From: Candidatus Schmidhempelia bombi str. Bimp | Lineage (GTDB): Bacteria > Pseudomonadota > Gammaproteobacteria > Enterobacterales > Orbaceae | Assembly (NCBI RefSeq): GCF_000471645.3 | Contig: NZ_AWGA01000024.1 | Span: 24,001-88,000 of the forward strand | Length of the DNA stretch: 64,000 bases | Reading direction: 5' to 3' | Position numbers and translations under genes: made by a program | Notes under the pieces: model-generated | Seen by the model: only the letters and a program-made list of their open reading frames with translations | What the model was told of the DNA's origin: nothing | Database searches by the model: none | Shown: one piece after another, positions 19,504 to 31,274 of the stretch | Position numbering within the stretch: position 1 is the first letter of the stretch | Layout of the letters: the number at the start of each line of letters is the position of its first letter

Positions 19504-20394
19504 CTAATGCTTTTTATTTTTTGCGATTAAACGATTAACTTCCTCTGCTTCATCATATTGGCCTAATTCAGTAAAATGAAACGCCACCTGTTTTTGACAA
19601 AGTAGATTATGTTTAACTGCTTTAGATTGTGCTTGCCACCATTGTTGTAGTGCTCTTGGATTCGCATCCCTTGCCAGTTGTTGAATACGGGCAATGTATG
19701 AGGCTTGTAAATATTGATCTAACTTATTTTCTTCATAAGCATGCGCTTTATGCATCATAGGAATGTAATCAATAATTGCTTGATAATTTTCTAACTTAAA
19801 ATTAATTTGATAAGCAAGTCTAAGTATTTCGGCATTTTTTGGATATTTAGCTAATAGTGTCTCAACCTGTTGCTTAGCCACATTTAATTCGTTATTTTTA
19901 ATTTGTAACCGAATTTGTACAATATAAAAGGCTAATTTTTCGTTATCAGTACAAGTTAATGCGGCTTGTTCTAATAATTGATTGGCAGTAATAAGCTGAT
20001 TATCATCAATCGCGGCTTGGGCGGCGAATAAGTAGATTAATGTCTTATTGTTTGCGGTTTTAGCTGCTTGAGAGAATAGTTTTTCTGCTTTTGGATAATT
20101 TCCCTCTAATAATCGTAGTTGTCCCTTTTCCAGTTTCTTCGCGGATTGATTTGGGAACAACCATTGTGATAAACGGCTAAAAATATTGTGAGCATGAAGT
20201 ATTTCACGTAATAGCCAGTAACACCAATAAACGATTAAAAATAATAATAGATCGATAATAACAAAAGTAGTAAAACTCATGGTTAATCGATAACCAGCAA
20301 TTTTAAATAAAGCCACGCCTTGTTGTCCAGCGAGAGAGGGACCAATGATAATACCTACACCAATAATAAGAAATAATAGTAACATTTTAAACAT
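19504..20394 (-). CDS. hemY: HemY, TPR inner-membrane protein of the hem operon (short form)
   Basis: HemY is an inner-membrane TPR protein cotranscribed with haem biosynthesis genes; its exact role is unsettled. Residues 3-23 and about 40-62 are two membrane helices (LLLFLIIGVGIIIGPSLAGQQG, then FVIIDLLLFLIVYWCYW). TPR-like helices follow, including GNYPKAEKLFSQAA and YPKNAEILRLAYQ. The match with E. coli HemY runs through the NWWxxQSxxxRH-like segment (QQWWQAQSKAVKHN), but the protein stops there at 296 residues instead of about 398, lacking the last TPR helices. No frameshifted continuation is visible downstream. Confidence 0.9.
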   Translation of the reverse strand: MFKMLLLFLIIGVGIIIGPSLAGQQGVALFKIAGYRLTMSFTTFVIIDLLLFLIVYWCYWLLREILHAHNIFSRLSQWLFPNQSAKKLEKGQLRLLEGNYPKAEKLFSQAAKTANNKTLIYLFAAQAAIDDNQLITANQLLEQAALTCTDNEKLAFYIVQIRLQIKNNELNVAKQQVETLLAKYPKNAEILRLAYQINFKLENYQAIIDYIPMMHKAHAYEENKLDQYLQASYIARIQQLARDANPRALQQWWQAQSKAVKHNLLCQKQVAFHFTELGQYDEAEEVNRLIAKNKKH

Positions 20395-20404
20395 GGTTTA
20401 TCTC

Positions 20405-21769
20405 CTATTGTTCGCTTAATAGTGAGCGGACACGCGTTTGCATAAGACGTTCTAATATTGCCGCGCTCTCCAATTGTTCGGGAAGATGACGTTGATTAAT
20501 AGTTTGTTCTTGGAGCCGATCCAGTTGATCGATAAAACCTATCGTTATTGGTGCATCTGTATTAAAGTAAGCATAAACCCAGCTGGAAACATCTTTTAAT
20601 GCTTGTTGATAAATTTTATCCTGATGACGAGGTACGGCTTGTGCGGCGATATAAAGCTGTTGTCGTATATTTTCTCTGATATATAAAGCTTGATCAGGCA
20701 TAATCAACGCTTTATATACCTGACATTGATTAAAGGCTTGTTTTTTTGCTTTTGCTCTAGCGATACAATCCTCATACTCATTATATTTCTCGATAGAGAT
20801 AAAGTTTTTCAGCAGTGATTTAGATGAAGCTAATAAATTATCACCCCAACGTTTTAAACGCGCTTTAAAACGGTTTGATTCGCTCTGTTGTGGTGCATCA
20901 TTCGTTGGATCTACAAAAGAGTCATCGTGATCGTTAAGTGCGATATCGACTAATTGGTAATTATTAATTAACGGTAATTCGTTGGCTTGATTAGCTAATT
21001 CCATTAATGACATAATGACACCATCAACATCAATATGACTTACTAATAACAATGATGAAATATCTTTATTAATCGCTTGTCTTGCGGGTAATAAACTTGG
21101 ATCATTGGTTTCGGCTAAGCTGTGGTCAGCACTTTTAAGTAATAGGCTAGCAGTAACAAAATCCTGTTCATTCCATATTTTTCTGCCCGCTAAATTAACT
21201 AAATAATTAGCTTGTGAAATTAACCAATTATTGTAGTTACTAGTAGAAAGAGCAGATAGCTGTTCTTGAAGTTGATATAAACCATGTTCAGTCGTTTTAT
21301 TAATTTTTGTTACTTGAGCAATAAATTGTTGTTGTGCTGTTGATTGTTGTTTTATTTGTTGTTGTAACTGTTCTAACTGTTGATTATATGACTGAGTATT
21401 TTCATTGAGACTTTTTTGTAGATTAGCACTCAATGTATCAAGCTGTGCTTGTAAATGATTTATGGTTTGTTGCTGTAAATGGTTTTGTTGACGCTCGTAA
21501 TAGTAAATACCTCCACCAAGACCCAATGTTAATAGAATCGATAATAGTGTTAATTTAGATATAGGTGTTTGACTTTTAGAGGCTTTCTCTGTTTGTGTTT
21601 GTTGTGTGGTGTTTTTTTTCTTGTTGGTTGATTGATCAGCATTGTTTGTTGATTTCGTCTCTTTTAGCGCTGATTCCATATTAACCGCTGCCGCCTTAGC
21701 TTTTGTTTTTTTATTGGTATTTGATTGCTGAATATTTTCATTTTCCGATGATGATAGTTGTTCAGTCAT
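20405..21769 (-). CDS. hemX: HemX, uroporphyrinogen-III C-methyltransferase-like membrane protein
   Basis: Third gene of hemCDXY. Despite its historical annotation, the HemX family lacks the methyltransferase fold and its biochemical role is unproven. The 454 residues comprise a disordered, Lys/Thr/Asn/Gln-rich cytoplasmic region (1-72), one membrane helix (about 73-93, LTLLSILLTLGLGGGIYYY), a Gln-rich coiled coil (about 95-160) and a helical periplasmic domain including LINLAGRK-like YLVNLAGRKIWNEQDF. The layout equals the E. coli protein. It ends 10 bases before hemY. Confidence 0.9.
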   Translation of the reverse strand: MTEQLSSSENENIQQSNTNKKTKAKAAAVNMESALKETKSTNNADQSTNKKKNTTQQTQTEKASKSQTPISKLTLLSILLTLGLGGGIYYYERQQNHLQQQTINHLQAQLDTLSANLQKSLNENTQSYNQQLEQLQQQIKQQSTAQQQFIAQVTKINKTTEHGLYQLQEQLSALSTSNYNNWLISQANYLVNLAGRKIWNEQDFVTASLLLKSADHSLAETNDPSLLPARQAINKDISSLLLVSHIDVDGVIMSLMELANQANELPLINNYQLVDIALNDHDDSFVDPTNDAPQQSESNRFKARLKRWGDNLLASSKSLLKNFISIEKYNEYEDCIARAKAKKQAFNQCQVYKALIMPDQALYIRENIRQQLYIAAQAVPRHQDKIYQQALKDVSSWVYAYFNTDAPITIGFIDQLDRLQEQTINQRHLPEQLESAAILERLMQTRVRSLLSEQ

Positions 21770-21798
21770 GAATGATTCCTTTGCAAGTTTATATATTA

Positions 21799-22530
21799 TT
21801 ACTGTCCATTATGGCATAGTGTTATTAAGGTTTTAAACAATTTTCGATTATCTGCTGAATTGATGGTAATAATTTTATGCCAACCTAACGCATTTGCTTT
21901 TTCGCCAATTCTAGCACTGCTAACTAATAAAGTATTGGTTCTCTTCTGAGTTTCATTGATAAATTGTTCTAAGTATAACAAGCTTTCGGTATTGGTAATG
22001 ATGATGATTTTATCAATTGAATTATCTTGAATAACACTTAATATTGGTTTGATAGGTTGTCTTTGATAACAAGTGTAATATTCGGTGATGGCTCCACGCG
22101 CTTGTAACGTTGTTGCCAATAATTCTCGCCCTTTATCTCCTCTTAAGATTAAAATACGTCGTTGTCCAATATGCTGTAATCGCGGTAATGAGAGTAAAGC
22201 CTCACTATTTTCTTCGGTTAAAGGATAGATCACAGAGGTTGCTGTGTAGTGCTGTAATAACTTGGCCGTCTTTTGCCCTATGGCTGCATAGTGTAATGAT
22301 TTAGGAAAGTGAAGCTGATGTTCAAATTGCGCTATGACATTTAGCACTTGTGGGGAGACGACAATAACCATATCACCCGAAGCGAGCTGGTCGAGTTTTA
22401 ATTGCAAATCAATAGGATCGACCTTTGGTACAATGTTAAATAATGGGATGTGTTTTGCCGCTAAACCTACCGCATTAAGCTGTTTGACTAACTGTTCTCC
22501 ATAAGGTGTAGGGCGGGTAACAATGATCAT
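21799..22530 (-). CDS. hemD: Uroporphyrinogen-III synthase
   Basis: HemD cyclises hydroxymethylbilane to uroporphyrinogen III with inversion of ring D. The 243 residues begin [14 protein letters not shown], typical of the family, and contain [20 protein letters not shown] around residue 130, another conserved HemD segment. Sequence conservation in this family is low, so the operon position counts: the start overlaps the hemC stop (ATGA type overlap at 22527-22530), as in enterobacteria. Confidence 0.94.
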   Translation of the reverse strand: MIIVTRPTPYGEQLVKQLNAVGLAAKHIPLFNIVPKVDPIDLQLKLDQLASGDMVIVVSPQVLNVIAQFEHQLHFPKSLHYAAIGQKTAKLLQHYTATSVIYPLTEENSEALLSLPRLQHIGQRRILILRGDKGRELLATTLQARGAITEYYTCYQRQPIKPILSVIQDNSIDKIIIITNTESLLYLEQFINETQKRTNTLLVSSARIGEKANALGWHKIITINSADNRKLFKTLITLCHNGQ

Positions 22531-23456
22531 TGTGTGGCATATATCTCGTTTAAAATAGCGTCTGCACCATCATTAAGCAATAACGTAGCTAACTTTCGAC
22601 CTAATTGGTCGGCATCATTAGCTTTACCCGTTATTTCTGCTTTAATCGTCTTTGAGCCATCAAGGCAGCTAATTAACCCTCTAATATGGAGTGTGTCTTG
22701 ATTTAATGTAGCATGACAGCCAATTGGGACTTGGCATCCTCCTTGTAAGGTCTCATTAAATGCCCGTTCGGCAACAATACAAAAGCGTGTTGAGGGATCA
22801 TCTAATGGTGCAAGTAATGTTGATATAGCGCTATCATTGAGTCGACTTTCTATACCGATCGCACCTTGCCCAACGGCAGGTAACATGTCGGTTATCTCTA
22901 GTGCCTGAGTGATCCGCGCTGTTAATCCTAAACGAGTCAAGCCTGCGGCAGCGAGAATGATTGCGTCATACTCGCCATTATCTAGTTTTTGTAATCGTGT
23001 CCCTACATTACCGCGTAGGTCACGGATAGTTAGGTGGGGATAAGTTGCTCTTAATTGGCTCTGCCTACGTAAGCTTGATGTTCCAACTATCGCATTAGCA
23101 GGTAATTGCGCTAAAGATTGATAGTTGTTTGATACAAACGCATCGCGAGGGTCTTCACGGCAACAAATAGTGGTTAATGCTAATCCTTTTGGGAATTCCA
23201 CGGGTATATCTTTCATGGAGTGTACCGCAATATCCGCCTGATCATTTAATAGGGCATGTTCTAATTGTTTAACAAATAGCCCTTTGCCACCAATTTTAGC
23301 TAATGGTGTATCTAAAATAATATCACCCTGCGTCATGATCGGTATCAATTCTACCGTTAATCGTGGATGAAAATAGGTAAGCTGTTGTTTAATAAAATTA
23401 GCTTGCCAAAGTGCTAGTGGACTTTGGCGAGTAGCAATACGAATTATTTTTTGCAT
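22527..23456 (-). CDS. hemC: Porphobilinogen deaminase (hydroxymethylbilane synthase)
   Basis: HemC polymerises four porphobilinogens into hydroxymethylbilane using a covalent dipyrromethane cofactor. The 309-residue protein starts with [15 protein letters not shown]. It contains MTQGD and [14 protein letters not shown] (substrate-binding Asp region), [31 protein letters not shown], and the cofactor-attachment Cys in [12 protein letters not shown] near residue 242. It lies 52 bases downstream of purB on the same strand, so it may be read as one long unit with mnmA-hflD-purB. Confidence 0.97.
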   Translation of the reverse strand: MQKIIRIATRQSPLALWQANFIKQQLTYFHPRLTVELIPIMTQGDIILDTPLAKIGGKGLFVKQLEHALLNDQADIAVHSMKDIPVEFPKGLALTTICCREDPRDAFVSNNYQSLAQLPANAIVGTSSLRRQSQLRATYPHLTIRDLRGNVGTRLQKLDNGEYDAIILAAAGLTRLGLTARITQALEITDMLPAVGQGAIGIESRLNDSAISTLLAPLDDPSTRFCIVAERAFNETLQGGCQVPIGCHATLNQDTLHIRGLISCLDGSKTIKAEITGKANDADQLGRKLATLLLNDGADAILNEIYATQ

Positions 23457-23508
23457 ATTATTTTATGAGCAATAATAAAGTTCATTATTTGATGTTTTTA
23501 TATCAAAA

Positions 23509-24897
<1,389 letters not shown>

Positions 24898-24904
24898 TTA
24901 ATGA

Positions 24905-25540
24905 TTAAATGTTTGTTAATAATTCTTCTGCTGTTTGTAACAATTTTTTACGGGATAAAATAAATTGCCAGCGCGTACCGCCCATTTGAAACCATAATAT
25001 GCTTGCGCGGACACAAGCAAATAGTGTTGTACGTACTTTAGCTTGGATTAATGTATTTTGTAAGTATTCCATTTTACCCATTACTTTGACTTTAGTGGTT
25101 AAAGGGCTAATGATATCGGTATAAATTCCAGCAAGTGAATACGATATGGTATCTATAGACTGGGCTAAATCATCATCATTGGTAAAGGTATATAAAGTAC
25201 TTAATCGCGATAGACGTTGTGATAATTCATTTAGTGCAGTTTGGTTTTTACGTAAATGATTCGCAATAGTTAATGTAGCGAATAGATAACGTGTCGTCTC
25301 CATTACGTCTTGTTGTTTTTGCGTATTTAATATTTGAATGAGTATTTTTAAACCTCGTTTAATATTATTTATATCGCCAAAGACATCTGTTGCTGAAACG
25401 GGATTAGTATTAAAAATACTTTTTATTGCCGTAATGTAATCTTTTGGTTCAGTGGTACCATTATGACTCAATTCTGGTACTAAAGATGCGCTTTGGCAAG
25501 CACCTGCCAAAGCAATAACAATATCATGATATTTGCTCAT
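24905..25540 (-). CDS. hflD: High frequency lysogenization protein HflD homologue
   Basis: HflD is a small membrane-associated protein that in E. coli binds phage lambda CII and affects lysogenisation. Its normal cellular role is unclear. The 211-residue sequence has the family features: DIVIALAGACQSASLVPELSHNG at the N-terminus, an all-helical body, and the C-terminal RTTLFACVRASILWFQMGGTRWQFILSR. It is flanked by mnmA and purB at short distances, the conserved three-gene arrangement. Confidence 0.94.
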   Translation of the reverse strand: MSKYHDIVIALAGACQSASLVPELSHNGTTEPKDYITAIKSIFNTNPVSATDVFGDINNIKRGLKILIQILNTQKQQDVMETTRYLFATLTIANHLRKNQTALNELSQRLSRLSTLYTFTNDDDLAQSIDTISYSLAGIYTDIISPLTTKVKVMGKMEYLQNTLIQAKVRTTLFACVRASILWFQMGGTRWQFILSRKKLLQTAEELLTNI

Positions 25541-25570
25541 GTTTCACCGTATGATTGTTTTATTTCTATT

Positions 25571-26698
25571 CTATACACGTTGTTCAATAATGCCACCACC
25601 AAGACAAATCTCATCCATATAGAATACCGCCGATTGTCCAGGGGTTACTGCTGCAACAGGTGAATCAAATAGGACTTCTATTTTGTCATTATCTATAGGG
25701 TTAATAGTACAAGCGATATCTTGCTGCCGATAACGGGTTTTGACCGTACATCGTAATGGCTGCGTAAGTGGTTGTCTATTTACCCAATGCAATTGCTGGG
25801 CAATTAATCCGTTTGAGAATAAAGCAGGATGATCGTGTCCCTGAGCAACAATTAATTCATTATTAATTAAGTCTTTATCCACAACGTACCAAGGTGTTTC
25901 TGGCGTATTTTTTAATCCGCCAATCCCTAATCCTTTTCTTTGCCCAAGCGTATGATACATGAGTCCCTGATGTTCACCAATAATATGTCCATCAACAGTA
26001 CGTATATGTCCAGGTTGTGCGGGTAGGTATCTTGCTAAGAATTCACGGAATTTACGCTCACCAATGAAACAGATACCAGTTGAATCTTTTTTCTGGGCGG
26101 TAATTAATTGTAATTCTGCGGCTATTTTTCGTACCTGTGGCTTTTCTAGTTCACCGACTGGAAATAAACTTTTACTAATTTGTGCTTCACTTAATGTGTA
26201 GAGAAAATAGCTTTGATCTTTATTATTATCTAATCCGCGTAATAATTGAGTATGTGAACCACTGTCTCTACGTCGAACATAGTGTCCAGTAGCAATATAA
26301 TCTGCGCCTAAATCTTCGGCAGCATAATCTAAAAAAGCTTTAAATTTGATCTCTTTATTACATAAAATATCAGGATTAGGGGTACGACCAGCTTTATATT
26401 CGGAAAGGAAATGTTCAAATACATTATCCCAATATTCTGCGGCAAAGTTAATGGTTAATAATTCAATCCCTAGCTTATCACAGACTGCTTGCGCATCAGC
26501 GAGATCGGAAGCCGCACTACAATATTCTTGATCATCATCTTCTTCCCAATTTTTCATAAAAAGCCCCGTTACTTGATAACCTTGCTGTTGCAATAAGTAG
26601 GCGGATACTGATGAGTCAACCCCTCCGGACATACCAACAATCACTTTTTGGTCTGAAAGATTGGCTGTTTTTAATGGGCTATGTTTAGAGTCAAGCAT
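25571..26698 (-). CDS. mnmA: tRNA-specific 2-thiouridylase MnmA
   Basis: MnmA thiolates U34 of tRNA Lys, Glu and Gln using sulfur relayed by TusE. The 375-residue enzyme has the PP-loop [19 protein letters not shown], the first catalytic Cys in [15 protein letters not shown] (near residue 110), and the second in [13 protein letters not shown] (near 208). The C-terminal domain ends [25 protein letters not shown]. The N-terminus is some ten residues longer than E. coli. First gene of the minus-strand run; a gene-poor region lies upstream. Confidence 0.97.
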   Translation of the reverse strand: MLDSKHSPLKTANLSDQKVIVGMSGGVDSSVSAYLLQQQGYQVTGLFMKNWEEDDDQEYCSAASDLADAQAVCDKLGIELLTINFAAEYWDNVFEHFLSEYKAGRTPNPDILCNKEIKFKAFLDYAAEDLGADYIATGHYVRRRDSGSHTQLLRGLDNNKDQSYFLYTLSEAQISKSLFPVGELEKPQVRKIAAELQLITAQKKDSTGICFIGERKFREFLARYLPAQPGHIRTVDGHIIGEHQGLMYHTLGQRKGLGIGGLKNTPETPWYVVDKDLINNELIVAQGHDHPALFSNGLIAQQLHWVNRQPLTQPLRCTVKTRYRQQDIACTINPIDNDKIEVLFDSPVAAVTPGQSAVFYMDEICLGGGIIEQRV

Positions 26699-27921
26699 AA
26701 TAATATTTCTATCACTTTATCAGGAAAATTCAATCAACAACTTAGTGAGTTGGTGCTATTTAATCTTACTATTGATATAACGATTTGATCTCATTTATGT
26801 TATGGCTTACCAACAATAAAGCGGTGTTAACGATTACCGAGCACCATTATTTGTTATGCCGTTGCTAACCTAGCATTGGTAGAATCAATATAAATATTCA
26901 GTTAGCAAAATGAAATCAGTAATATCTCATTTTATGCATAATTTTAAGGATAACTTTAACGTTACGCATAATTTTTTAAGTAAAATGTCATTTTAACATA
27001 AGAAATAATAAATAGGTATGGTCGTTTAAGTTATTCCGTTGGCGATTACTTGAGGATCAACATGTTATCTTATTTCCATGATTTAATGGATTTTGGTTTA
27101 AATGAGGTGTTAATAATAAATATTGCTCAATAAATAATAGGATAATCAATATTTATTGATCGTGATCATAGATTATCGCTAATTAGTAGCCATTGTTGGT
27201 TTTTGCTTAAAATATAATAGTAATAAAAAATAATTTATATCTGATTATTGATGATTAAGCTATTTGTGTATTGATTATGAGTATCATTATGGCATTTTTT
27301 AGCTAAATAACCCTTTTAAGGGTTCTCAATATCGCGATCGGCATTTCAAACTATTTGATCGCATGAGAATTAAACTCTTGTGGAGTATGTGTTCGACAGT
27401 TGTATTCCGCTTATCGTAACGTTCAACGCTATTAATATATTTCAACATAAATGATCAGTGATGATGAATGCTTATTGCTATGCGCTATTTGGCAACGTTT
27501 GCCTTTAGCTTAACTGTTTTAGCAATATGGAACATTTACTTGTTATTAGGCAATTTCTATGATGAGTCATTATTAGCTAAAAGAGTAACGTTATTTGTGA
27601 TGTCTAACTGACTGGTTTAGAAATAGCTAAATCATTATCTATTTCATCGATGTTGAATCAGTGATTTTTGAGGATAGTGTGACGACTTTTATTGTACTTT
27701 ATGCCGTTATCAGCGTCGATATTATCTAAATGATCCGCGTTATTGAGCCCCATTTGATTGCCTTATCCAATCTGTAAGTAATGATTTTTTCACATAAAAA
27801 TAGTAAGTTAACTTGAATTCGTATTTTTGTGTGGTATTATATTACTAAAGTTCGCGTTTATATCGTGCGCAACTTTTTTAGGACCGATTATCTGTACAAT
27901 ATGAACAAAGAGGATCTCATA
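26699..27921. other. 1.2-kb gene-poor AT-rich region upstream of mnmA
   Basis: Apart from one weak small ORF (27468-27611), no frame has convincing coding features. A short hairpin AACCC/GGGTT occurs at about 27307-27322 without a T tract. rluE and nudJ, which lie upstream of mnmA in E. coli, are absent. The region may hold the mnmA promoter, decayed genes, or an RNA gene that cannot be recognised by eye. Confidence 0.5.
27468..27611 (+). CDS. Possible 47-aa hydrophobic protein
   Basis: ATG 27468 opens 47 codons with a membrane-like helix (about residues 6-27, YLATFAFSLTVLAIWNIYLLL) and a short polar tail, ending at TGA 27611. There is no good ribosome binding site and no recognised family. 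In a region this AT-rich, hydrophobic frames arise by chance, so this is only a candidate; it could also be a fragment of a decayed membrane protein gene. Confidence 0.2.
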   Translation: MLIAMRYLATFAFSLTVLAIWNIYLLLGNFYDESLLAKRVTLFVMSN

Positions 27922-28137
27922 ATGAGAGCACAAGAGCAAGACTGGTTACCATCTAGAGTTGTTGGTGAAATTAAAATTAGAGGCGGTAGTTTACGTGATT
28001 TATCACGTAAAAGCGGTTTACAAGCAGACACATTAAGAAATGCTTTATATCGCCATTGCCCTAAGTATGAAAAGATCATTTCTGAATACTTAAATGTGCC
28101 AGTAGAGAAAATTTGGCCTAGTCGTTATAAAAAGTAA
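27922..28137 (+). CDS. Ner/Nlp-family winged helix-turn-helix regulator
   Basis: A 71-residue DNA-binding protein when started at ATG 27922, which has an ideal ribosome binding site (GAGG, 8 bases upstream); ATG 27901 and non-ATG starts further up lack one. The sequence QDWLPSRVVGEIKIRGGSLRDLSRKSGL, followed by NALYRHCPKYEKIISEYLNV and the closing VEKIWPSRYKK, follows the pattern of phage Mu Ner and E. coli Nlp/SfsB (WHxADIxAxLRKKG...IWPSRY). Ner is a phage repressor. The chromosomal relatives have poorly known targets. It stands alone between two long noncoding stretches with its own terminator. Confidence 0.85.
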   Translation: MRAQEQDWLPSRVVGEIKIRGGSLRDLSRKSGLQADTLRNALYRHCPKYEKIISEYLNVPVEKIWPSRYKK

Positions 28138-28155
28138 TTGACTAAGTAATAAATT

Positions 28156-28201
28156 TTGAGCTAATCCGAATAACTATTTGAATTGGCTCAAATTTATTTA
28201 A
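28156..28201 (+). terminator. Hairpin after the Ner-like gene
   Basis: Ten-base-pair stem TTGAGCTAAT (28156-28165) / ATTGGCTCAA (28182-28191) with one G-T pair, followed by ATTTATTTA. Confidence 0.55.
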
Positions 28202-28830
28202 AATTATTAATACTATCTATAAAGTAAAATCACTGTTATAGAACCTAATTTTTCTTCGCTTTCTTTATCTGAATTTAAATCATTGACACTTAAAAAGCTT
28301 CTTGTATTTATATGACGGATTCGTGGTATTTATTTGTTCATTTGATATTATTGACTATCTCTTTTGATATCCTGTTAATCAACCCCCGAGTTATTTTGCT
28401 ATTGTTATTCTCCTTTCACCCATTTTAAAAACGTATCAATTAATGCTGTTTTTAGTTGTCAATGTGAGTCAGTATTAAAATTGAACAAAATAGTACGATT
28501 ATATTGTTATTAATTACTAAAGTGTGTAAAAAACGATAATTGTGTCTTATAAATGCATTTAATGGCATTCAGTGAAAAGATGAAAAAATGGATTTATAGC
28601 AAATAGCCTGCTTGTTGACCTATTTTAGGCAATAGCGTATAGACATAAGTTATTTTAGTTATTGTATAAATTAACAGAGATTGGTTCCATCGCGAGGGAA
28701 AGCGGGATAAAAATATGTAAAATAATATAAGCAAAATAAAAAATCCGTAATGTATGCTGATTATACAGAATAATTACGGATTTTTTATCTATTACTTAAA
28801 CTAAGGTCAATAAGCGTTATTAAAAACTAA
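28202..28830. other. Noncoding stretch between the Ner-like gene and tpiA
   Basis: No gene is supported. Most of it is featureless AT-rich DNA. The right end carries the tpiA terminator hairpin described separately. Confidence 0.5.
28738..28787 (-). terminator. Terminator of tpiA
   Basis: Long inverted repeat AAAAATCCGTAAT / ATTACGGATTTTT (arms at about 28739-28751 and 28773-28785), with A and T runs on both sides, 45 bases past the tpiA stop. It could work in either direction. Confidence 0.75.
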
Positions 28831-29598
28831 TTAATTTTTAGCATTGGCCGCTGCTTTGACGATTGCGGCAAACGCATTCGCTTTTAGTGATGCTCCACCG
28901 ACTAACGCCCCATCAATATCAGGTTGGGTAAACAATTCTGCGGCATTGCTATCATTGACTGAACCGCCGTATTGAATGATTACTTGTTCTGCAATCGCTT
29001 TATCTTGTTTAGCGATATGATCACGGATAAATTTGTGCACAGCTTGAGCTTGCGCTGGCGTGGCTGATTTTCCTGTGCCGATGGCCCATACTGGCTCATA
29101 AGCAATCACAGCATCTTTAAATGCAGAAACCCCTAAGATTGTGAGTACGGCATCGATTTGTCGTGCACATACGGCTTCGGTTTGGCCTGCCTCATTTTCA
29201 CTTTCTGTTTCACCAATACATAATACTGGGGTTAAACCATTTTCTTTCAATACCGCAAACTTTTTAGCAATGATAGCATCGCTTTCTTTATGGTAAGTTC
29301 GACGCTCTGAATGACCAATAATGATGTACTTTGCACCCACCTCTTTCAACATAGCTGCTGAAATATCACCCGTAAACGCGCCAGATAACTGAACGTCTAC
29401 ATTTTGTGCGCCAAGATGAATAATGCCATTATTAATTAATAATTGGTTAACAAAATCCAGATACATCACAGGGGGAGCAATAGCCACACGGCAGCCTTTA
29501 ACATCACTAAGCTCTTGTGTTAATTCAGTGATTAACGTTTTTGCCATTTCTTTACTACCATTTAACTTCCAATTACCCATAACTAACGGTTCACGCAT
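28831..29598 (-). CDS. tpiA: Triosephosphate isomerase
   Basis: TpiA interconverts dihydroxyacetone phosphate and glyceraldehyde 3-phosphate in glycolysis. The 255 residues have the active-site Lys in MGNWKLNGS, the catalytic His in [12 protein letters not shown] (about 90-101), the catalytic Glu in [15 protein letters not shown] (about 167), and the phosphate-binding IQYGGSVN and GALVGGASL loops. Length equals E. coli TpiA. It is divergent from zapB. Confidence 0.97.
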   Translation of the reverse strand: MREPLVMGNWKLNGSKEMAKTLITELTQELSDVKGCRVAIAPPVMYLDFVNQLLINNGIIHLGAQNVDVQLSGAFTGDISAAMLKEVGAKYIIIGHSERRTYHKESDAIIAKKFAVLKENGLTPVLCIGETESENEAGQTEAVCARQIDAVLTILGVSAFKDAVIAYEPVWAIGTGKSATPAQAQAVHKFIRDHIAKQDKAIAEQVIIQYGGSVNDSNAAELFTQPDIDGALVGGASLKANAFAAIVKAAANAKN

Positions 29599-29691
29599 GA
29601 TTATTTCTCCAATAATATTTTATGAATTGTATTTAATTAGATATAATAATAGTATTGTAAATAAATAACCACCATAAATTAGGGATGAAGT

Positions 29692-29934
29692 ATGTCTTCA
29701 GAAATTTTAAATCAATTAGAAAGTAAAATTCAGCAAGCAATCGATACAATCGGTTTATTACAATTGGAAATTGAGGAATTAAAAGAACAAAAACAGTTAT
29801 TAGAGCATCAATTAGCCGGAGCTAACGCTATTTTAGTCACGCTACAAGAAGAAAATCAGCGTTTAAAACAAGAACAAGTTGTATGGCAAGAACGTTTACA
29901 AAGTTTGTTAGGTCGGATGGCTGATCTTAGCTAA
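29692..29934 (+). CDS. zapB: Cell division protein ZapB
   Basis: ZapB is a small coiled-coil protein that forms a layer on the inner side of the Z-ring and links ZapA/FtsZ to MatP at the terminus. The 80-residue sequence is essentially one coiled coil: LNQLESKIQQAIDTIGLLQLEIEELKEQ in heptads, ending ERLQSLLGRMADL as in the family. A small ribosome binding site (AGGGATG) precedes ATG 29692. The next gene starts only two bases after its stop, so it heads a three-gene unit. Confidence 0.93.
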   Translation: MSSEILNQLESKIQQAIDTIGLLQLEIEELKEQKQLLEHQLAGANAILVTLQEENQRLKQEQVVWQERLQSLLGRMADLS

Positions 29935-29936
29935 TC

Positions 29937-31274
29937 ATGGCATTAAGGTCGTCTTTTCAAGCTTTGTGGTTAGCAGAAACGATACGTTTGATTGAACAGA
30001 CTGATAGTTTTGCTGATAACCAAGCTAATCGACAAGCTCAATCCGCTCAAGATACATTATCTGGGCGGATTTTAGCTAGAGCGCAAGTTATTGGTCAACA
30101 AACTGGTTTGGCTACTACTTTGCAATATTATATAAAAACGTTATATGTGGTATTAGCATTCCTCGTGGTTTGTGCCCTTTTTATTGGGGCGGGGATGGCT
30201 TTTACTGCGCTTAGTCAGCAGCCAATTAATCTATTTTGGGCGTTAATTAGTTTATTAGGTTTACATCTAGTTACTTTAGTTATCTGGTTTTTTAGCTTTC
30301 TGTTTTTACCAAAAGAAGCAGGGAGTTTAGTTGTACCAATTTGGATTGGATTAACTAAGAGTATAACGCAGAAACGGACCCATCAGCAATTTATACCCGC
30401 TCTGATTTCTTTATGTGGTACTCATCTTCGTTGGGGAATTGGTTTTGTCGTCAATTTCTTTTGGACAATGATTCTTTTGTCTGCATTGCTCGTCCTTATT
30501 CTACTTTTTTCATGGAAATATTATAGTTTTGTGTGGCAAACCACATTGTTAAGCAACGATGATATCGTTGGTATAATTCAGCATTTAGGTAAGATCCCGA
30601 ATTGGTTTGGTTTTTCTATCCCTGATATTACGATGATTAGGCAAAGTGGCTTTATTCCGATGGCTGAAAACACTGTTCGGGCTGGTTGGGCTATTTGGCT
30701 TTTGGGTGTCTTTTTTGTCTATGGTTTCTGTGTTCGTTTTATACTAATGTTGTTTTGTGGTATTAATTGGTATCGCTATCAACAATCTTTACAACTTAAT
30801 CTCGATCTACCGGAATATCAATCTTTAGCCACGCGTCTTATGCCAAGATATTCTGAAGCAGAAGTTATTGATCCTGATTACGTTAACTATCAACCCAATT
30901 TAATTAATGAAAAGTATAAGAAGGGTATAGGACATTACTTGATTGCAATTGACATTGCCCCTGATTGGCATTATTCCGATGATAATAATGTCTGTTTTTT
31001 GGGCTTTATTAATGATCGTCAGCAAAGAGTCGCTATTCTAGATTTTTTACAAGCTAAACCAGCACAAAAATTATTGATTGCGATTGATAGTCAACGCGCC
31101 CCCGATCGTGGATTTCTTCATTTAATTACGGAACTTGCTGCTCTGTCTCAACAAACCGCTATTTGGCTAATTAATGACGGTAAGCAGTATCAAAATTGGT
31201 GTGAATCTCTTCACTCATTATCGATGATACCTACTCAATTGGATTGGTTGCTTGAGTGTCAACATGATGAATAA
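29937..31274 (+). CDS. DUF2868 inner-membrane protein
   Basis: A 445-residue membrane protein of unknown function. The N-terminal 60 residues are soluble. Hydrophobic segments are seen at about 70-92 (VVLAFLVVCALFIGAGMAF), 100-125, 170-198 and 255-280. The C-terminal 150 residues (from IAPDWHYSDDNNVCFLG) look like a soluble alpha/beta domain with repeated IAIDIAP / LIAIDSQRAPDRGF strands. This is the DUF2868 layout, which in many proteobacteria is encoded directly before a DUF3482 GTPase, as here (overlapping by 11 bases). I infer that the two form a membrane-bound GTPase complex. Confidence 0.72.
   Translation: MALRSSFQALWLAETIRLIEQTDSFADNQANRQAQSAQDTLSGRILARAQVIGQQTGLATTLQYYIKTLYVVLAFLVVCALFIGAGMAFTALSQQPINLFWALISLLGLHLVTLVIWFFSFLFLPKEAGSLVVPIWIGLTKSITQKRTHQQFIPALISLCGTHLRWGIGFVVNFFWTMILLSALLVLILLFSWKYYSFVWQTTLLSNDDIVGIIQHLGKIPNWFGFSIPDITMIRQSGFIPMAENTVRAGWAIWLLGVFFVYGFCVRFILMLFCGINWYRYQQSLQLNLDLPEYQSLATRLMPRYSEAEVIDPDYVNYQPNLINEKYKKGIGHYLIAIDIAPDWHYSDDNNVCFLGFINDRQQRVAILDFLQAKPAQKLLIAIDSQRAPDRGFLHLITELAALSQQTAIWLINDGKQYQNWCESLHSLSMIPTQLDWLLECQHDE

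Noticed and set aside
27061-27132. 23-codon frame starting at ATG 27061
   Set aside because: Too short and without a ribosome binding site; composition is that of noncoding DNA.
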